Origin: Agromyces terreus
GTDB taxonomy: Bacteria; Actinomycetota; Actinomycetes; Actinomycetales; Microbacteriaceae
DNA: 64,000 bases
Direction of reading: 5' to 3'
Assembly: GCF_009749465.1 (NCBI RefSeq)
Contig: NZ_WBIS01000002.1
Coordinates: 682,001 to 746,000, forward strand
Made by a program: the position numbers and the translations under genes. A model generated the notes under the pieces. It ran no database searches. It was not told the DNA's origin and saw only the letters and a program-made list of their open reading frames with translations. Positions 41,926-49,728 of the stretch are shown here, piece after piece (position 1 is the first letter of the stretch; the number at the start of each line of letters is the position of its first letter).

Positions 41926-42558
41926 CTAGACCGTTCCGTAGAGTCGGTCGCCCGCGTCGCCCAGGCCGGGCACGATGTACCCGTGCTCGTTGAGCCGCTC
42001 GTCGAGCGCGCCGAGCACGACGGTCACGTCGCGGCCGTGCAGCTGCTCCTCGACGAAGGCGAGCCCCTCGGGCGCCGCGAGGATGCAGATCGCCGTGACA
42101 TCCGTCGCCCCGCGCTGCAGCAGGAACTCGATCGCGGCCGCGAGCGAACCGCCCGTGGCGAGCATCGGATCGAGGACGAAGCACTGCCGGTCGGACAGGT
42201 CGTCGGGCAGCCGCTCGGCGTACGTCGTCGGCTGCAGCGTCTCTTCGTTGCGCGCCATGCCGAGGAACCCGACCTCGGCGCTCGGGAGGAGCTTGACCAT
42301 GCCCTCGAGCATGCCGAGGCCCGCGCGGAGGATGGGCACGATCAGCGGCTTGGGATCGGCGATGCGCACGCCCGTCGTGGCCGCGACCGGCGTGACGATG
42401 TCGACCGGCTCGACGCGGACCCCGCGCGTGCCCTCGTACGCCAGCAGCGTCATGAGTTCTTCGACCAGCGCGCGGAAGACCGGCGACGGCGTGTTCTCGT
42501 CGCGGAGCACCGTCAGCTTGTGCGTGATGAGCGGGTGGTCGGCAACATGGACTCGCAT
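41926..42558 (-). CDS. upp: Uracil phosphoribosyltransferase
   Basis: Salvages uracil to UMP using PRPP. The 210-residue length is standard. The PRPP-binding loop is [19 protein letters not shown] and the uracil-binding C-terminus is [25 protein letters not shown] is the flexible loop region. Leaderless: minus-strand TAGACT (42571-42566) ends 7 nt before the ATG. It is divergent from tadA across 44 bp, a gene pairing common in actinobacteria. Confidence 0.97.
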   Translation of the reverse strand: MRVHVADHPLITHKLTVLRDENTPSPVFRALVEELMTLLAYEGTRGVRVEPVDIVTPVAATTGVRIADPKPLIVPILRAGLGMLEGMVKLLPSAEVGFLGMARNEETLQPTTYAERLPDDLSDRQCFVLDPMLATGGSLAAAIEFLLQRGATDVTAICILAAPEGLAFVEEQLHGRDVTVVLGALDERLNEHGYIVPGLGDAGDRLYGTV

Positions 42559-42565
42559 AGGCTCG

Positions 42566-42571
42566 AGTCTA
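42566..42571 (-). promoter_or_regulatory. -10 hexamer TAGACT, leaderless promoter of upp
   Basis: Minus-strand TAGACT, 7 nt before the upp ATG. Confidence 0.5.
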
Positions 42572-42602
42572 GTTTGCGGCGGTCTCGCGAAGGGAGAACG
42601 CA

Positions 42603-43118
42603 ATGGACGCCTCCGTCCCGGCCGTCCACCTCGAGTGGATGGCGCTCGCGCTCGCCGAGGCCGCGCAGGCTCCCGCCACCGGCGACGTCCCCGTCGGCGC
42701 GATCGTGGTCGACGCCGACGGACGCGTCATCGCCGCGCGCCGCAACGAGCGCGAGGCCGTCGGCGACCCGACCGCGCACGCCGAGGTGCTCGCCCTGCGC
42801 GAGGCCGCGGCCGCCCGCGGCGAATGGCGCCTCGAGGGCTGCACGCTCGTGGTCACGCTCGAGCCCTGCGTGATGTGCGCGGGCGCGATCCTCGCCGCGC
42901 GCGTGCCCACCGTCGTCTTCGGCGCGTGGGACGAACGGGCCGGCGCGTCGGGCTCGCTCTACGACGTGCTGCGCGATCGACGCCTCAACCACCGCGTCGA
43001 GGTGTTCGCCGGCGTCGAGGCCGAGGCATCCGCACGCCTGCTGCTCGACTTCTTCGGCGACGCCGAGCACCGGCCGGAGCACCGTCCCGAGGACCGCCCC
43101 GAGGGCCGTCCGGTCTGA
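42603..43118 (+). CDS. tadA: tRNA-specific adenosine deaminase
   Basis: Deaminates A34 to inosine in tRNA-Arg(ACG), the tRNA gene present at 33126 in this window. 171 residues. Zinc ligands and the proton-shuttle Glu are in HAE (59-61) and PCVMC (88-92). [17 protein letters not shown] is the expected C-terminal part. The end ([16 protein letters not shown]) is a short repeat of unknown use. AAGGGAG lies 6 nt before the ATG. Confidence 0.95.
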   Translation: MDASVPAVHLEWMALALAEAAQAPATGDVPVGAIVVDADGRVIAARRNEREAVGDPTAHAEVLALREAAAARGEWRLEGCTLVVTLEPCVMCAGAILAARVPTVVFGAWDERAGASGSLYDVLRDRRLNHRVEVFAGVEAEASARLLLDFFGDAEHRPEHRPEDRPEGRPV

Positions 43119-43125
43119 TCGGGAG

Positions 43126-43863
43126 CTACGCCGCGGCCCGACGCGACTCGAGCCCCTCGAGGTACTCGCCGAGCAGGGCCGCGGATGCCGCCTCGGCGCG
43201 GGGGCCGAGGTGCACGCGCTCGGCCCGCAGCTGCGACGGGCTCGAACCGTGCTCGTGGAGCTCGTCGCCCCACGCGCGCAGCCAGTCCTCGTGGATCTCG
43301 GCGGTGACCTCTGGGTGGAACTGCACCGCGAGCAGCCAGTCGCCCCGACGGAACGCCTGGTTCTCGTACTGCTCGCTGCTCGCGAGACGCTCGACGCCCC
43401 GCGGCAGGTCGAACGTGTCGCCGTGCCACTGCACCGTCGGCACCCCGGCGAAGTGGCGCACCGGCGAACGCTCGCCCGCGGACGTCGGCGTCACCTCGAG
43501 CCAGCCGACCTCGGTGCGCTCGCCGCGGTAGACGCGGGCGCCGAGGGCCGCGGCGAGCATCTGCGCCCCCAGGCACACGCCGAAGACCGGCGCCTCTGCG
43601 TCGATGCGGCTGCGCAGGAGCGAGAGCTCGTCGGCGAGGTACGGGAACCGCTCGGTCTCGTACGCGCCCTCCTCGCCGCCGAGCACGACGACGAGATCGG
43701 CGGCGAGCGGGTCGATCGCCGAGACATCCGACACCGGGGCGTCGACGGTCACGACCTCGTAGCCGTGCGCCTCGAGTGTCGGGCCGAGATTGCCGAGTCC
43801 GATCGTCGAGTCGTGCCGGAGCACGAGGGCCGTGCGACGGGCGGATGCCGCGGCATCCGTCAT
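43126..43863 (-). CDS. Class I glutamine amidotransferase-like protein
   Basis: 245 residues. The GATase triad is visible: nucleophile Cys 97 in FGVCLGAQML, and His 183/Glu 185 in QFHPEVTAEI. There is no fused synthetase, so it is either a stand-alone glutaminase or a peptidase-like hydrolase such as the gamma-glutamyl-GABA type; acceptor unknown. The start codon overlaps the stop of the CDF transporter gene (ATGA), so the two are one operon. The N-terminus MTDAAASAR is encoded by an inverted GGATGCC/GGCATCC pair. Confidence 0.85.
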   Translation of the reverse strand: MTDAAASARRTALVLRHDSTIGLGNLGPTLEAHGYEVVTVDAPVSDVSAIDPLAADLVVVLGGEEGAYETERFPYLADELSLLRSRIDAEAPVFGVCLGAQMLAAALGARVYRGERTEVGWLEVTPTSAGERSPVRHFAGVPTVQWHGDTFDLPRGVERLASSEQYENQAFRRGDWLLAVQFHPEVTAEIHEDWLRAWGDELHEHGSSPSQLRAERVHLGPRAEAASAALLGEYLEGLESRRAAA

Positions 43864-44822
43864 TCGAGGCCCTTGATGACGATGGCGTCGGTCGGCGGGG
43901 CCGTGAGGTTCGGGTCGACGTAGACGTCGGGCTCGATGTAGATGACCCTGGCCGCAGGGACGGCCGCGCGGATGCGCTGCTCGATGACGTTCGTGGCCGC
44001 GGCGACATGCAGCAGCGGCTGGTCGGCGGCGAACCCGAGCTTGGCGGCGACGAGCAGCTCGTCGGGACCGAGGTAGAGGGTCTTCATGTGGATGATGCGC
44101 TCGATCTCGGGCCCGGCGGCGATCGCCTGCTCGATCTTCGCCACGTCGTCTTCGGTCGCGCCCTCGCCCACGAGGAGGCTCTTCGTCTCGACGCCGAGGA
44201 TGACCGCGACGAGCACCAGCAGTGTGCCGATCGCGAGGGTGCCGACCGCGTCCCACGTGGGGTCGCCCGTGAGCACCGTGAGCCCGACGCCGAGCATCGC
44301 GAGCACGAGGCCCGTGAGGGCGGCGACGTCTTCGAGCAGCACCACGGGCAGCTCGGGCGCCTTCGCCCGCCGCACGAACTGCACCCAGCTCTGCGAGCCG
44401 CGCAGCGGGTTCGACTCCTTCACCGCGGTGCGCAGCGAGAACGACTCGAGCACGATCGCGATCGTGAGCACGAGCAGGGGCAGCCACGCGTTCGTCAGCT
44501 CGTGCGGATGCGTCAGCTTCTCGATGCCCTCGTAGATCGAGAACACGCCGCCGACCGAGAAGAGGATGATCGAGACGACGAAGGCGTAGACGTAGCGCTC
44601 GCGGCCGAAGCCGAACGGGTGCTCCTTGTCGGCGGCCTTCTTCGCCTGACGGCCGCCGAGCATGAGAAGCAGCTGGTTGCCCGAATCGGCAACGGAGTGG
44701 ATGCCCTCGGCGAGCATCGATGCCGACCCGGAGAAGAACCACGCGATGAACTTGGTGATGGCGATGCCGAGGTTCGCGAGGAATGCCGCGACGATCGCCT
44801 TGCTGCCGCCTGATGCGCTCAT
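43860..44822 (-). CDS. Cation diffusion facilitator (CDF) family transporter
   Basis: 320-residue divalent metal/proton antiporter, probably exporting Zn, Co, Fe or Mn. Helix 2 carries AEGIHSVADSGNQ, where the His/Asp pair resembles the CDF site; helix 5 has LLEDVAALTGLVLAMLG with Glu-Asp. The C-terminal cytoplasmic domain (about 215-320) has the usual ferredoxin-like fold pattern. Leaderless from a -10 TAGGAT 6 nt before the ATG. It overlaps the GATase gene downstream and is divergent from proC by 23 bp. Confidence 0.9.
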   Translation of the reverse strand: MSASGGSKAIVAAFLANLGIAITKFIAWFFSGSASMLAEGIHSVADSGNQLLLMLGGRQAKKAADKEHPFGFGRERYVYAFVVSIILFSVGGVFSIYEGIEKLTHPHELTNAWLPLLVLTIAIVLESFSLRTAVKESNPLRGSQSWVQFVRRAKAPELPVVLLEDVAALTGLVLAMLGVGLTVLTGDPTWDAVGTLAIGTLLVLVAVILGVETKSLLVGEGATEDDVAKIEQAIAAGPEIERIIHMKTLYLGPDELLVAAKLGFAADQPLLHVAAATNVIEQRIRAAVPAARVIYIEPDVYVDPNLTAPPTDAIVIKGLE

Positions 44823-44828
44823 GCGCCA

Positions 44829-44838
44829 ATCCTAGGAT
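44829..44838. promoter_or_regulatory. Overlapping divergent -10 boxes ATCCTAGGAT (CDF gene and proC)
   Basis: The 10-bp palindrome reads as TAGGAT on both strands, the two hexamers sharing the central TA. Minus-strand copy: 6 nt before the CDF ATG. Plus-strand copy (44833-44838): 7 nt before the proC ATG. Both genes appear leaderless. Confidence 0.6.
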
Positions 44839-44845
44839 GGGTTGC

Positions 44846-45697
44846 ATGCCCGATCGACAGCCTGTGAAACTGCCCGCGATCGCCTTCCTCGGGGCCGGGT
44901 CCATGGCCCGAGCCGTGCTCACCGGACTGCTGCAGCCGGGCATCGAGGTCGAGGGCGGCATCCGCGCGACGAACCGCTCGGCGGCCAACGCGGCCTCGCT
45001 CTCGGAGCTCGACGGAGTGACGGCCTACGCCACCGAGACGGATGCCGCGGCCAACCGCACCGCCGTCGCCGGGGCGAAGCTCGTGGTCGTCGCCGTGAAG
45101 CCCGCGATGGTCCCCGACCTGCTGCGCGAGATCGCCGACGCGCTCGAACCCGACGCCGTCGTGGTGTCGGTCGCGGCGGGCGTCACCGTCGCCACGTTCG
45201 AGTCGCTGCTGCCCTCGTCGATCGCCGTGATCCGTTCGATGCCGAACACCCCCGCGCTCGTCGGCCGGGCCGTCACGGGCGTCGCGCCCGGCACCCGATC
45301 GAGCGATGACGACCTCGCGCTCGCCGTGACCCTCTTCGAGACCGTCGGCGACGTCATCGTCGTGCCCGAGGAGCAGATCGACGCGCTCTCGACGATCTCC
45401 GGGTCGGGGCCGGCCTACGTCTTCTACCTCATCGAGCAGCTCACGGCCGCGGCCGTCGCCAAGGGCTTCACGCCCGAGCAGGCCGCGCTCATGGTGCAGG
45501 GCACGTTCCGGGGGGCGAGCGAGCTGCTCGCGGCATCCGACGTCGACCCGACCGAGCTGCGCCGACGCGTCACGAGCCCGAAGGGCACCACCGAGCGGGC
45601 CGTCGCCGTGCTCGAGGCCGCCGGCCTGCAGGGCGTCTTCGACGAGGCGACGGATGCCGCGCTCGCGCGCGCCCGGGAGCTGGCGGCCGGCGCGTGA
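44846..45697 (+). CDS. proC: Pyrroline-5-carboxylate reductase
   Basis: Last step of proline synthesis: reduces 1-pyrroline-5-carboxylate with NAD(P)H. 283 residues. The Rossmann motif is IAFLGAGSMARAVLTGLL; VKPAMVPDLL and RSMPNTPALVGRAVTG are typical. The C-terminal signature is TVSGSGPAYVF-like (TISGSGPAYVFYLIEQL) and SPKGTTERAVAVLE. ATG 44846 is fixed by the promoter. The stop overlaps the GTG of the GH20 gene. Confidence 0.96.
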   Translation: MPDRQPVKLPAIAFLGAGSMARAVLTGLLQPGIEVEGGIRATNRSAANAASLSELDGVTAYATETDAAANRTAVAGAKLVVVAVKPAMVPDLLREIADALEPDAVVVSVAAGVTVATFESLLPSSIAVIRSMPNTPALVGRAVTGVAPGTRSSDDDLALAVTLFETVGDVIVVPEEQIDALSTISGSGPAYVFYLIEQLTAAAVAKGFTPEQAALMVQGTFRGASELLAASDVDPTELRRRVTSPKGTTERAVAVLEAAGLQGVFDEATDAALARARELAAGA

Positions 45698-47193
45698 GCG
45701 CCGACGACCGTCGGTCGAGGAGCGGAGCGTCTCGAGACCCGGGTGTGTCGGATGGCGGGTCTCGAGACGGCGCTGGGGCGCCTCCTCGACCGGCGGGGGG
45801 TCGTGGGTCGAGGAGCGGAGCGTCTCGAGACCCGGGTGCGGCGGCCCCGCTCGACTTCACCGGCGAGCCGCGGTTCGCCTGGCGCGGCGTCATGCTCGAC
45901 GTCGCCCGGCGCTTCAGGCCGATGCCCGACCTGCTGCGTTTCGTCGACCTGCTCGCGGCGCACCGCATCACCGTGCTGCAGCTGCACCTCACCGACGACC
46001 AGGGGTGGCGCTTCGAGGTGCGCGCGTTCCCGCGGCTCACCGAGATCGGCGGGCGACGCTCCGAATCGCAGCTCGGCCACGGGCCCGAGTCGACGCTCGA
46101 CGGCGTGCCGCACGAGGGCTTCTACACCCAGGCCGAGCTGCGCGAACTCGTCGGGTATGCGGCCGCCCGCGGCATCCGCGTCGTTCCCGAGATCGACGTG
46201 CCGGGGCACGCCAAAGCCGTGCTCGCGGCATACCCCGAGTTCGGCGTCGGCGAGATCGACGACGTGCGCGCGCGCAACGCCGAACCGTGGACGCGGTACG
46301 GCATCAACGACGAGGTGCTGAACGTCGAGGACGCCACGATCGCGTTCGTGTGCACCGTGTTCGACGAGCTCTGCGACGTCTTCGACCCCGAGGCATCCGG
46401 CACCGACGTCGTCGGACTCGGCGGCGACGAGGCGCAGAAGGCGCGCTGGGCGTCCGACCCGCGCACGCAGGAGCTCATGGCCGAGCGCGGCCTCGCCGAC
46501 GAGCACGAGCTGCAGGCCTGGTTCCTCGCGCGGGTGGCCGCGCACCTCGCGTCGCGGGGGCGCCGGGTGATCGGCTGGGACGAGATGCTCGAGGGAAGCG
46601 GCCGTGCCGCGGCATCCGATGGTCGCGTTCCGAATGCCGAGCCGGATGCCGCGGTGCCGCCGCTTCCCGGAGACGCCGTCGTCGCCTCGTGGCGCGGGCC
46701 CGTCGGCGCGGAGCTCGGCGCGCGACTCGGGCACGACGTGGTGCTCTGCCCCGACCTCTGGACCTACTTCGACTACCGGCAGTCGGATGCCGCCGACGAG
46801 CCGATCCCGGTCGGGACCGTGCTCTCGCTCGCCGACGTCGCGACGTTCGACCCGGTGCCCGCCGACGCGCCGGCGTGGTTCGCCGACCGCGTGGTGGGCG
46901 TGCAGGCGAACGTGTGGTGCGAGCATCTCGACACCCGCGACCGACTCGACTACGCGGTGTTCCCGCGCCTCGCCGCGTTCGCCGAGGTCGCGTGGCACGG
47001 GCGGCCCCTCGACTGGGCCGCGTTCTCGTCGCGATTGCCGGCGTACCTCGCGTGGCTCGATGCGCAGGGCGTCGCCTACCGCCCGCTCGACGGCCCGCGG
47101 CCCGACCAGCAGCGACCGGGCGTGCCCGGCGTGCCGCGTTCGCGCGAGGAGCGGCTCGCCGAGCTCGCGCGGCTCACGGCGAACCTCTCCTGA
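45694..47193 (+). CDS. GH20 family beta-N-acetylhexosaminidase, N-terminally remodelled
   Basis: 499 residues. The GH20 barrel runs from FAWRGVMLDVARRF (about 58) to the C-terminus, with VLQLHLTDDQGWRFEV and VPEIDVPGHAKAVL. The catalytic Asp-Glu pair (245-246) is in GLGGDEAQK. The His that normally precedes GGDE by one residue is Gly 241 here. The N-terminal GH20b domain usual in this family is absent; residues about 6-48 are translated family-1 palindromes (GSRDGAGAPPRPA). No signal peptide. It overlaps proC by 4 nt. Activity may be altered or lost. Confidence 0.85.
   Translation: MSADDRRSRSGASRDPGVSDGGSRDGAGAPPRPAGGRGSRSGASRDPGAAAPLDFTGEPRFAWRGVMLDVARRFRPMPDLLRFVDLLAAHRITVLQLHLTDDQGWRFEVRAFPRLTEIGGRRSESQLGHGPESTLDGVPHEGFYTQAELRELVGYAAARGIRVVPEIDVPGHAKAVLAAYPEFGVGEIDDVRARNAEPWTRYGINDEVLNVEDATIAFVCTVFDELCDVFDPEASGTDVVGLGGDEAQKARWASDPRTQELMAERGLADEHELQAWFLARVAAHLASRGRRVIGWDEMLEGSGRAAASDGRVPNAEPDAAVPPLPGDAVVASWRGPVGAELGARLGHDVVLCPDLWTYFDYRQSDAADEPIPVGTVLSLADVATFDPVPADAPAWFADRVVGVQANVWCEHLDTRDRLDYAVFPRLAAFAEVAWHGRPLDWAAFSSRLPAYLAWLDAQGVAYRPLDGPRPDQQRPGVPGVPRSREERLAELARLTANLS
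45711..45836. repeat. Family-1 palindromic element plus extra left arm, coding for the GH20 N-terminus
   Basis: A full element at 45711-45793 and a further left arm at 45806-45836 (GGTCGAGGAGCGGAG, CGTCTCGAGACC). It begins 14 bp after the proC stop and is translated in the GH20 frame. Confidence 0.9.
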
Positions 47194-47301
47194 GTCCTTC
47201 CGAGGGATTTCGACGGGAATGTCGATTTTCGACGCGCTTCCTCGTCACCATGGTGTGACGAACCTCGTCACGGCCCGACGGGCGATGACCAAGGAGCTGC
47301 C

Positions 47302-47685
47302 ATGACCGACACCTACGTGTACCTGATCCACGAGCCCGATTGGGACTCCGACGCGTTCCTCGGCGGCGGCGGCGTGCCCGGCGGGGATCCTGAGAACAAC
47401 TTCCCCGAGCACAAGGCTTTCCAGGAGGCGGTCGTGCGTCTCGGCGCGCGCCTCATCGGCGGATCCGCGCTGCAGAACGCGCGCCACGGCGGCCGGGTCA
47501 CGCCGGGGTCGGGGGAGCGCGTCGAGCACGACGCCGTGTACTCCGACGGGCCGTACCCCGACACCACCGAGGTCGTCACGGGGTTCTACCTCGTCGAGAC
47601 CGACGACGAGGAGCTCGCCCGGCGCATCGCCGCGCTCGTGCCGACCGGCGGCCACGTCGAGTGGCGCAAGGTCTTCCCGACCTGA
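47302..47685 (+). CDS. DGPF/YCII-type small protein, copy 1
   Basis: 127 residues of the YCII-related (DGPF) family. The family motif is present as DGPYPDTTEVVTGFYLVETDDEE. Such proteins are encoded next to ECF42 sigma factors and are thought to work with them; biochemical role unknown. It is about two-thirds identical to the protein at 47778. GGAGCTGCC before the ATG is the ribosome site. Confidence 0.85.
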   Translation: MTDTYVYLIHEPDWDSDAFLGGGGVPGGDPENNFPEHKAFQEAVVRLGARLIGGSALQNARHGGRVTPGSGERVEHDAVYSDGPYPDTTEVVTGFYLVETDDEELARRIAALVPTGGHVEWRKVFPT

Positions 47686-47703
47686 GCGGCGAGGGCGAGC
47701 GGC

Positions 47704-47769
47704 GAACCGACGACGAACGACGAAGAACGAACGACGAAGAACGAACGACGAAGAACGAACGACGAACGG
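47704..47769. repeat. 14-bp tandem repeat between the DGPF paralogues
   Basis: Three perfect copies of CGACGAAGAACGAA (47718-47759) with partial copies on both sides. The array is purine-rich and unusually low in GC for the region. The ribosome site of the next gene (GGAGACGG) begins as it ends. Confidence 0.85.
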
Positions 47770-47777
47770 AGACGGTG

Positions 47778-48161
47778 ATGACCGACACGTACCTGTACCT
47801 GATCCACGAGCCCGACTGGGACTCCGACGCCTACGCCGACGGCGCCGGCGGCGACCTGCAGCAGGAGTTCCCGCAGTACGCCGCGTTCTCCGAGGCGGTC
47901 ACCCGACTCGGCGCCCGCATCGTCGGCGGAGAGGCCCTGCACAGCGCCCGCTACGGCGGCCGCGTGCGCCCCGGCGAAGGCAGCGACGACGAGCGCGTCG
48001 GCGGTGCCGTCTACACCGACGGGCCGTTCCCCGACACCGCCGAGGTCGTGTCGGGCTTCTACCTCGTGGAGACCGACGACGAAGCGGTCGCACGCCGGAT
48101 CGCCGCCCTCGTGCCGAGCGGCGGATACGTCGAATGGCGCAAGGTCTTCCCGATGTCGTGA
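47778..48161 (+). CDS. DGPF/YCII-type small protein, copy 2
   Basis: 127 residues; the motif is the canonical DGPFPDTAEVVSGFYLVE. It is a tandem paralogue of the protein at 47302, differing mostly in the region after MTDTYLYLIHEPDWDSDAYADG. It ends 10 nt before the sigma factor start, so the sigma gene is in the same transcript. Function unknown beyond the ECF42 association. Confidence 0.85.
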   Translation: MTDTYLYLIHEPDWDSDAYADGAGGDLQQEFPQYAAFSEAVTRLGARIVGGEALHSARYGGRVRPGEGSDDERVGGAVYTDGPFPDTAEVVSGFYLVETDDEAVARRIAALVPSGGYVEWRKVFPMS

Positions 48162-48171
48162 GCGGGCAGCC

Positions 48172-49518
48172 GTGACCGACCCGATCGCAGATCTGGGCGA
48201 GGACTTCGTCGAGGCGTGGCCGCGCATCGTGCGCGCGCTCGCGGCCTACACGGGCAGCCTCGACGACGCGCAGGAGTATGCCGCCGAGGCGATGGCGCGA
48301 GCCGTCGCCCAGTCGAGCGAGGGCGGCCCTGCGCTCGGATCCCTCGCGGCGTGGTGCACGACGGTGGGCCGCCGCGCCTGGCTCGACGATCGGCGTCGCG
48401 CGGGCGTCGAACAACGGCATGCGCAGTCCGCGGCGGCGGAGCTCGCGTCCGAGATCGCACACGCATCGGTTCCGGATGCCTCGTCCGGGGCATCCGGAAC
48501 CGATGCGGGTCTCGGCAGCCGAGCGTCCGACCCGCTCGACGACCGGCTCGCCCTCCTCTTCGTGGCCTGCGATCCGGCGCTCACCGAGCAGGCGAGGATG
48601 GTGCTCGCCCTGCGGGTCGTGTGCGGACTCGACATGCCGCGCATCGCCGCGCATCTCGGCATCCGGCCGTCGGCCGCGGCCGCGCGGTTCACCCGGGCGA
48701 AGCACGCGCTCGCCGAAGCGCGCGGGCGCTTCCGCGTGCCCGAGGCGCCCGAGCGGCGGGTGCGGCTCCCGGTGGTGCTCGCGAGCGTCGCGGGCATGTT
48801 CACGGTCGCGCATCGCGACGTGCTCGACCCGCAGACGCCGTTCGACGACCTGGGCCGGCAGACGCTGTCGATCGCCGACGCGCTCGTGGCCGAGTACCCC
48901 GACGACCCCGAGGTGCGCGGCCTGCGCGCCGTCGTTCGGCTCGGACTCGCACGTCGGCCCGGCAGGCTCGACGCGCGCGGCGCGGCGCTTCCGCTCGACG
49001 AGGTGGACCGGCGCCGCTGGGACCGCCGTCTCATCGAAGCCGGCCTCGACGATGCGGCCGCCGCGGCCGATCGGGGCGACGGGCGCTTCGTGCTCGAGGC
49101 CGCGATCGCCGGCCTGCACACCTCCGCGCCGAGCTTCGCCGCGACCGACTGGACGCGCATCGTCGCCTTCTACGCGGCGCTCGAACGCGTCTGGGGCTCG
49201 CCGTCGGTCACGGCCGGGCGTCTCTCGGCCGAACTGCACCGCAGCCTGCTCGCCCCCGAGTCGGGCGAGCGCACGGCGTCGTTGCGCGGCATCCGCCTCG
49301 AGCTGGAACGGCTGGCCGACGGGTCGGCGCCCTATGCTGCGCTCGACGCCCGGCTCGCGCTGGCCGACCTCGCCTGGCGCACGGGCCGGCGCGCGGAGGC
49401 CGCCTCGGAGTACGCGCTCCTCGCCGACGTCGTGCCGACGGAGCCCGTGCGGCGATTCTGCCTCGGTCGCGCCGGGTCGTCGGGGTCGCCGGGGTCGGCG
49501 GGTTCGCGGGTCGAGTAG
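48172..49518 (+). CDS. ECF42-type RNA polymerase sigma factor with C-terminal TPR-like extension
   Basis: 448 residues. Region 2 is near the N-terminus (WPRIVRALAAYTGSLDDAQEYAAEAM), and region 4 is LALRVVCGLDMPRIAAHLGIRPSAAAARFTRAKHAL. The 250-residue C-terminal extension is helical and TPR-like, the hallmark of ECF42, which has no anti-sigma factor and is encoded with DGPF proteins as here. The last residues GSRVE and the TAG stop fall inside a degenerate family-1 arm. Target promoter unknown. Confidence 0.9.
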   Translation: MTDPIADLGEDFVEAWPRIVRALAAYTGSLDDAQEYAAEAMARAVAQSSEGGPALGSLAAWCTTVGRRAWLDDRRRAGVEQRHAQSAAAELASEIAHASVPDASSGASGTDAGLGSRASDPLDDRLALLFVACDPALTEQARMVLALRVVCGLDMPRIAAHLGIRPSAAAARFTRAKHALAEARGRFRVPEAPERRVRLPVVLASVAGMFTVAHRDVLDPQTPFDDLGRQTLSIADALVAEYPDDPEVRGLRAVVRLGLARRPGRLDARGAALPLDEVDRRRWDRRLIEAGLDDAAAAADRGDGRFVLEAAIAGLHTSAPSFAATDWTRIVAFYAALERVWGSPSVTAGRLSAELHRSLLAPESGERTASLRGIRLELERLADGSAPYAALDARLALADLAWRTGRRAEAASEYALLADVVPTEPVRRFCLGRAGSSGSPGSAGSRVE

Positions 49519-49728
49519 GCGCGCCGGCGCCGTATCGAGGCCGGCGGGGGCGGGTCTCGAGACGCTTCGCTCCTCGACCGGCGAGACACTCGGTCGTTGG
49601 TCGAGGAGGCGCGTCAGCGCCGTCTCGAGACCTCGAGTGGGGGTCTCGAGACGCTTCGCTCCTCGGCCGGCGGCGGGTCTCGAGACGCTTCGCTCCTCGA
49701 CCGGCGTTTCGCTCCTCGACCGGCGAGG
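49508..49728. repeat. Cluster of family-1 palindromic arms between the sigma factor gene and rlmC
   Basis: At least five arms: a degenerate one at 49508-49550 that supplies the sigma factor stop codon, and others at 49554-49582, 49598-49632, 49641-49670 and 49676-49723. It fills the gap between two convergent genes. Confidence 0.85.

Noticed and set aside
47704-47769. Small coding gene between DGPF genes
   Set aside because: The open frame encodes only the repeat (RRTDDERRR-type) and has no separate start signal.
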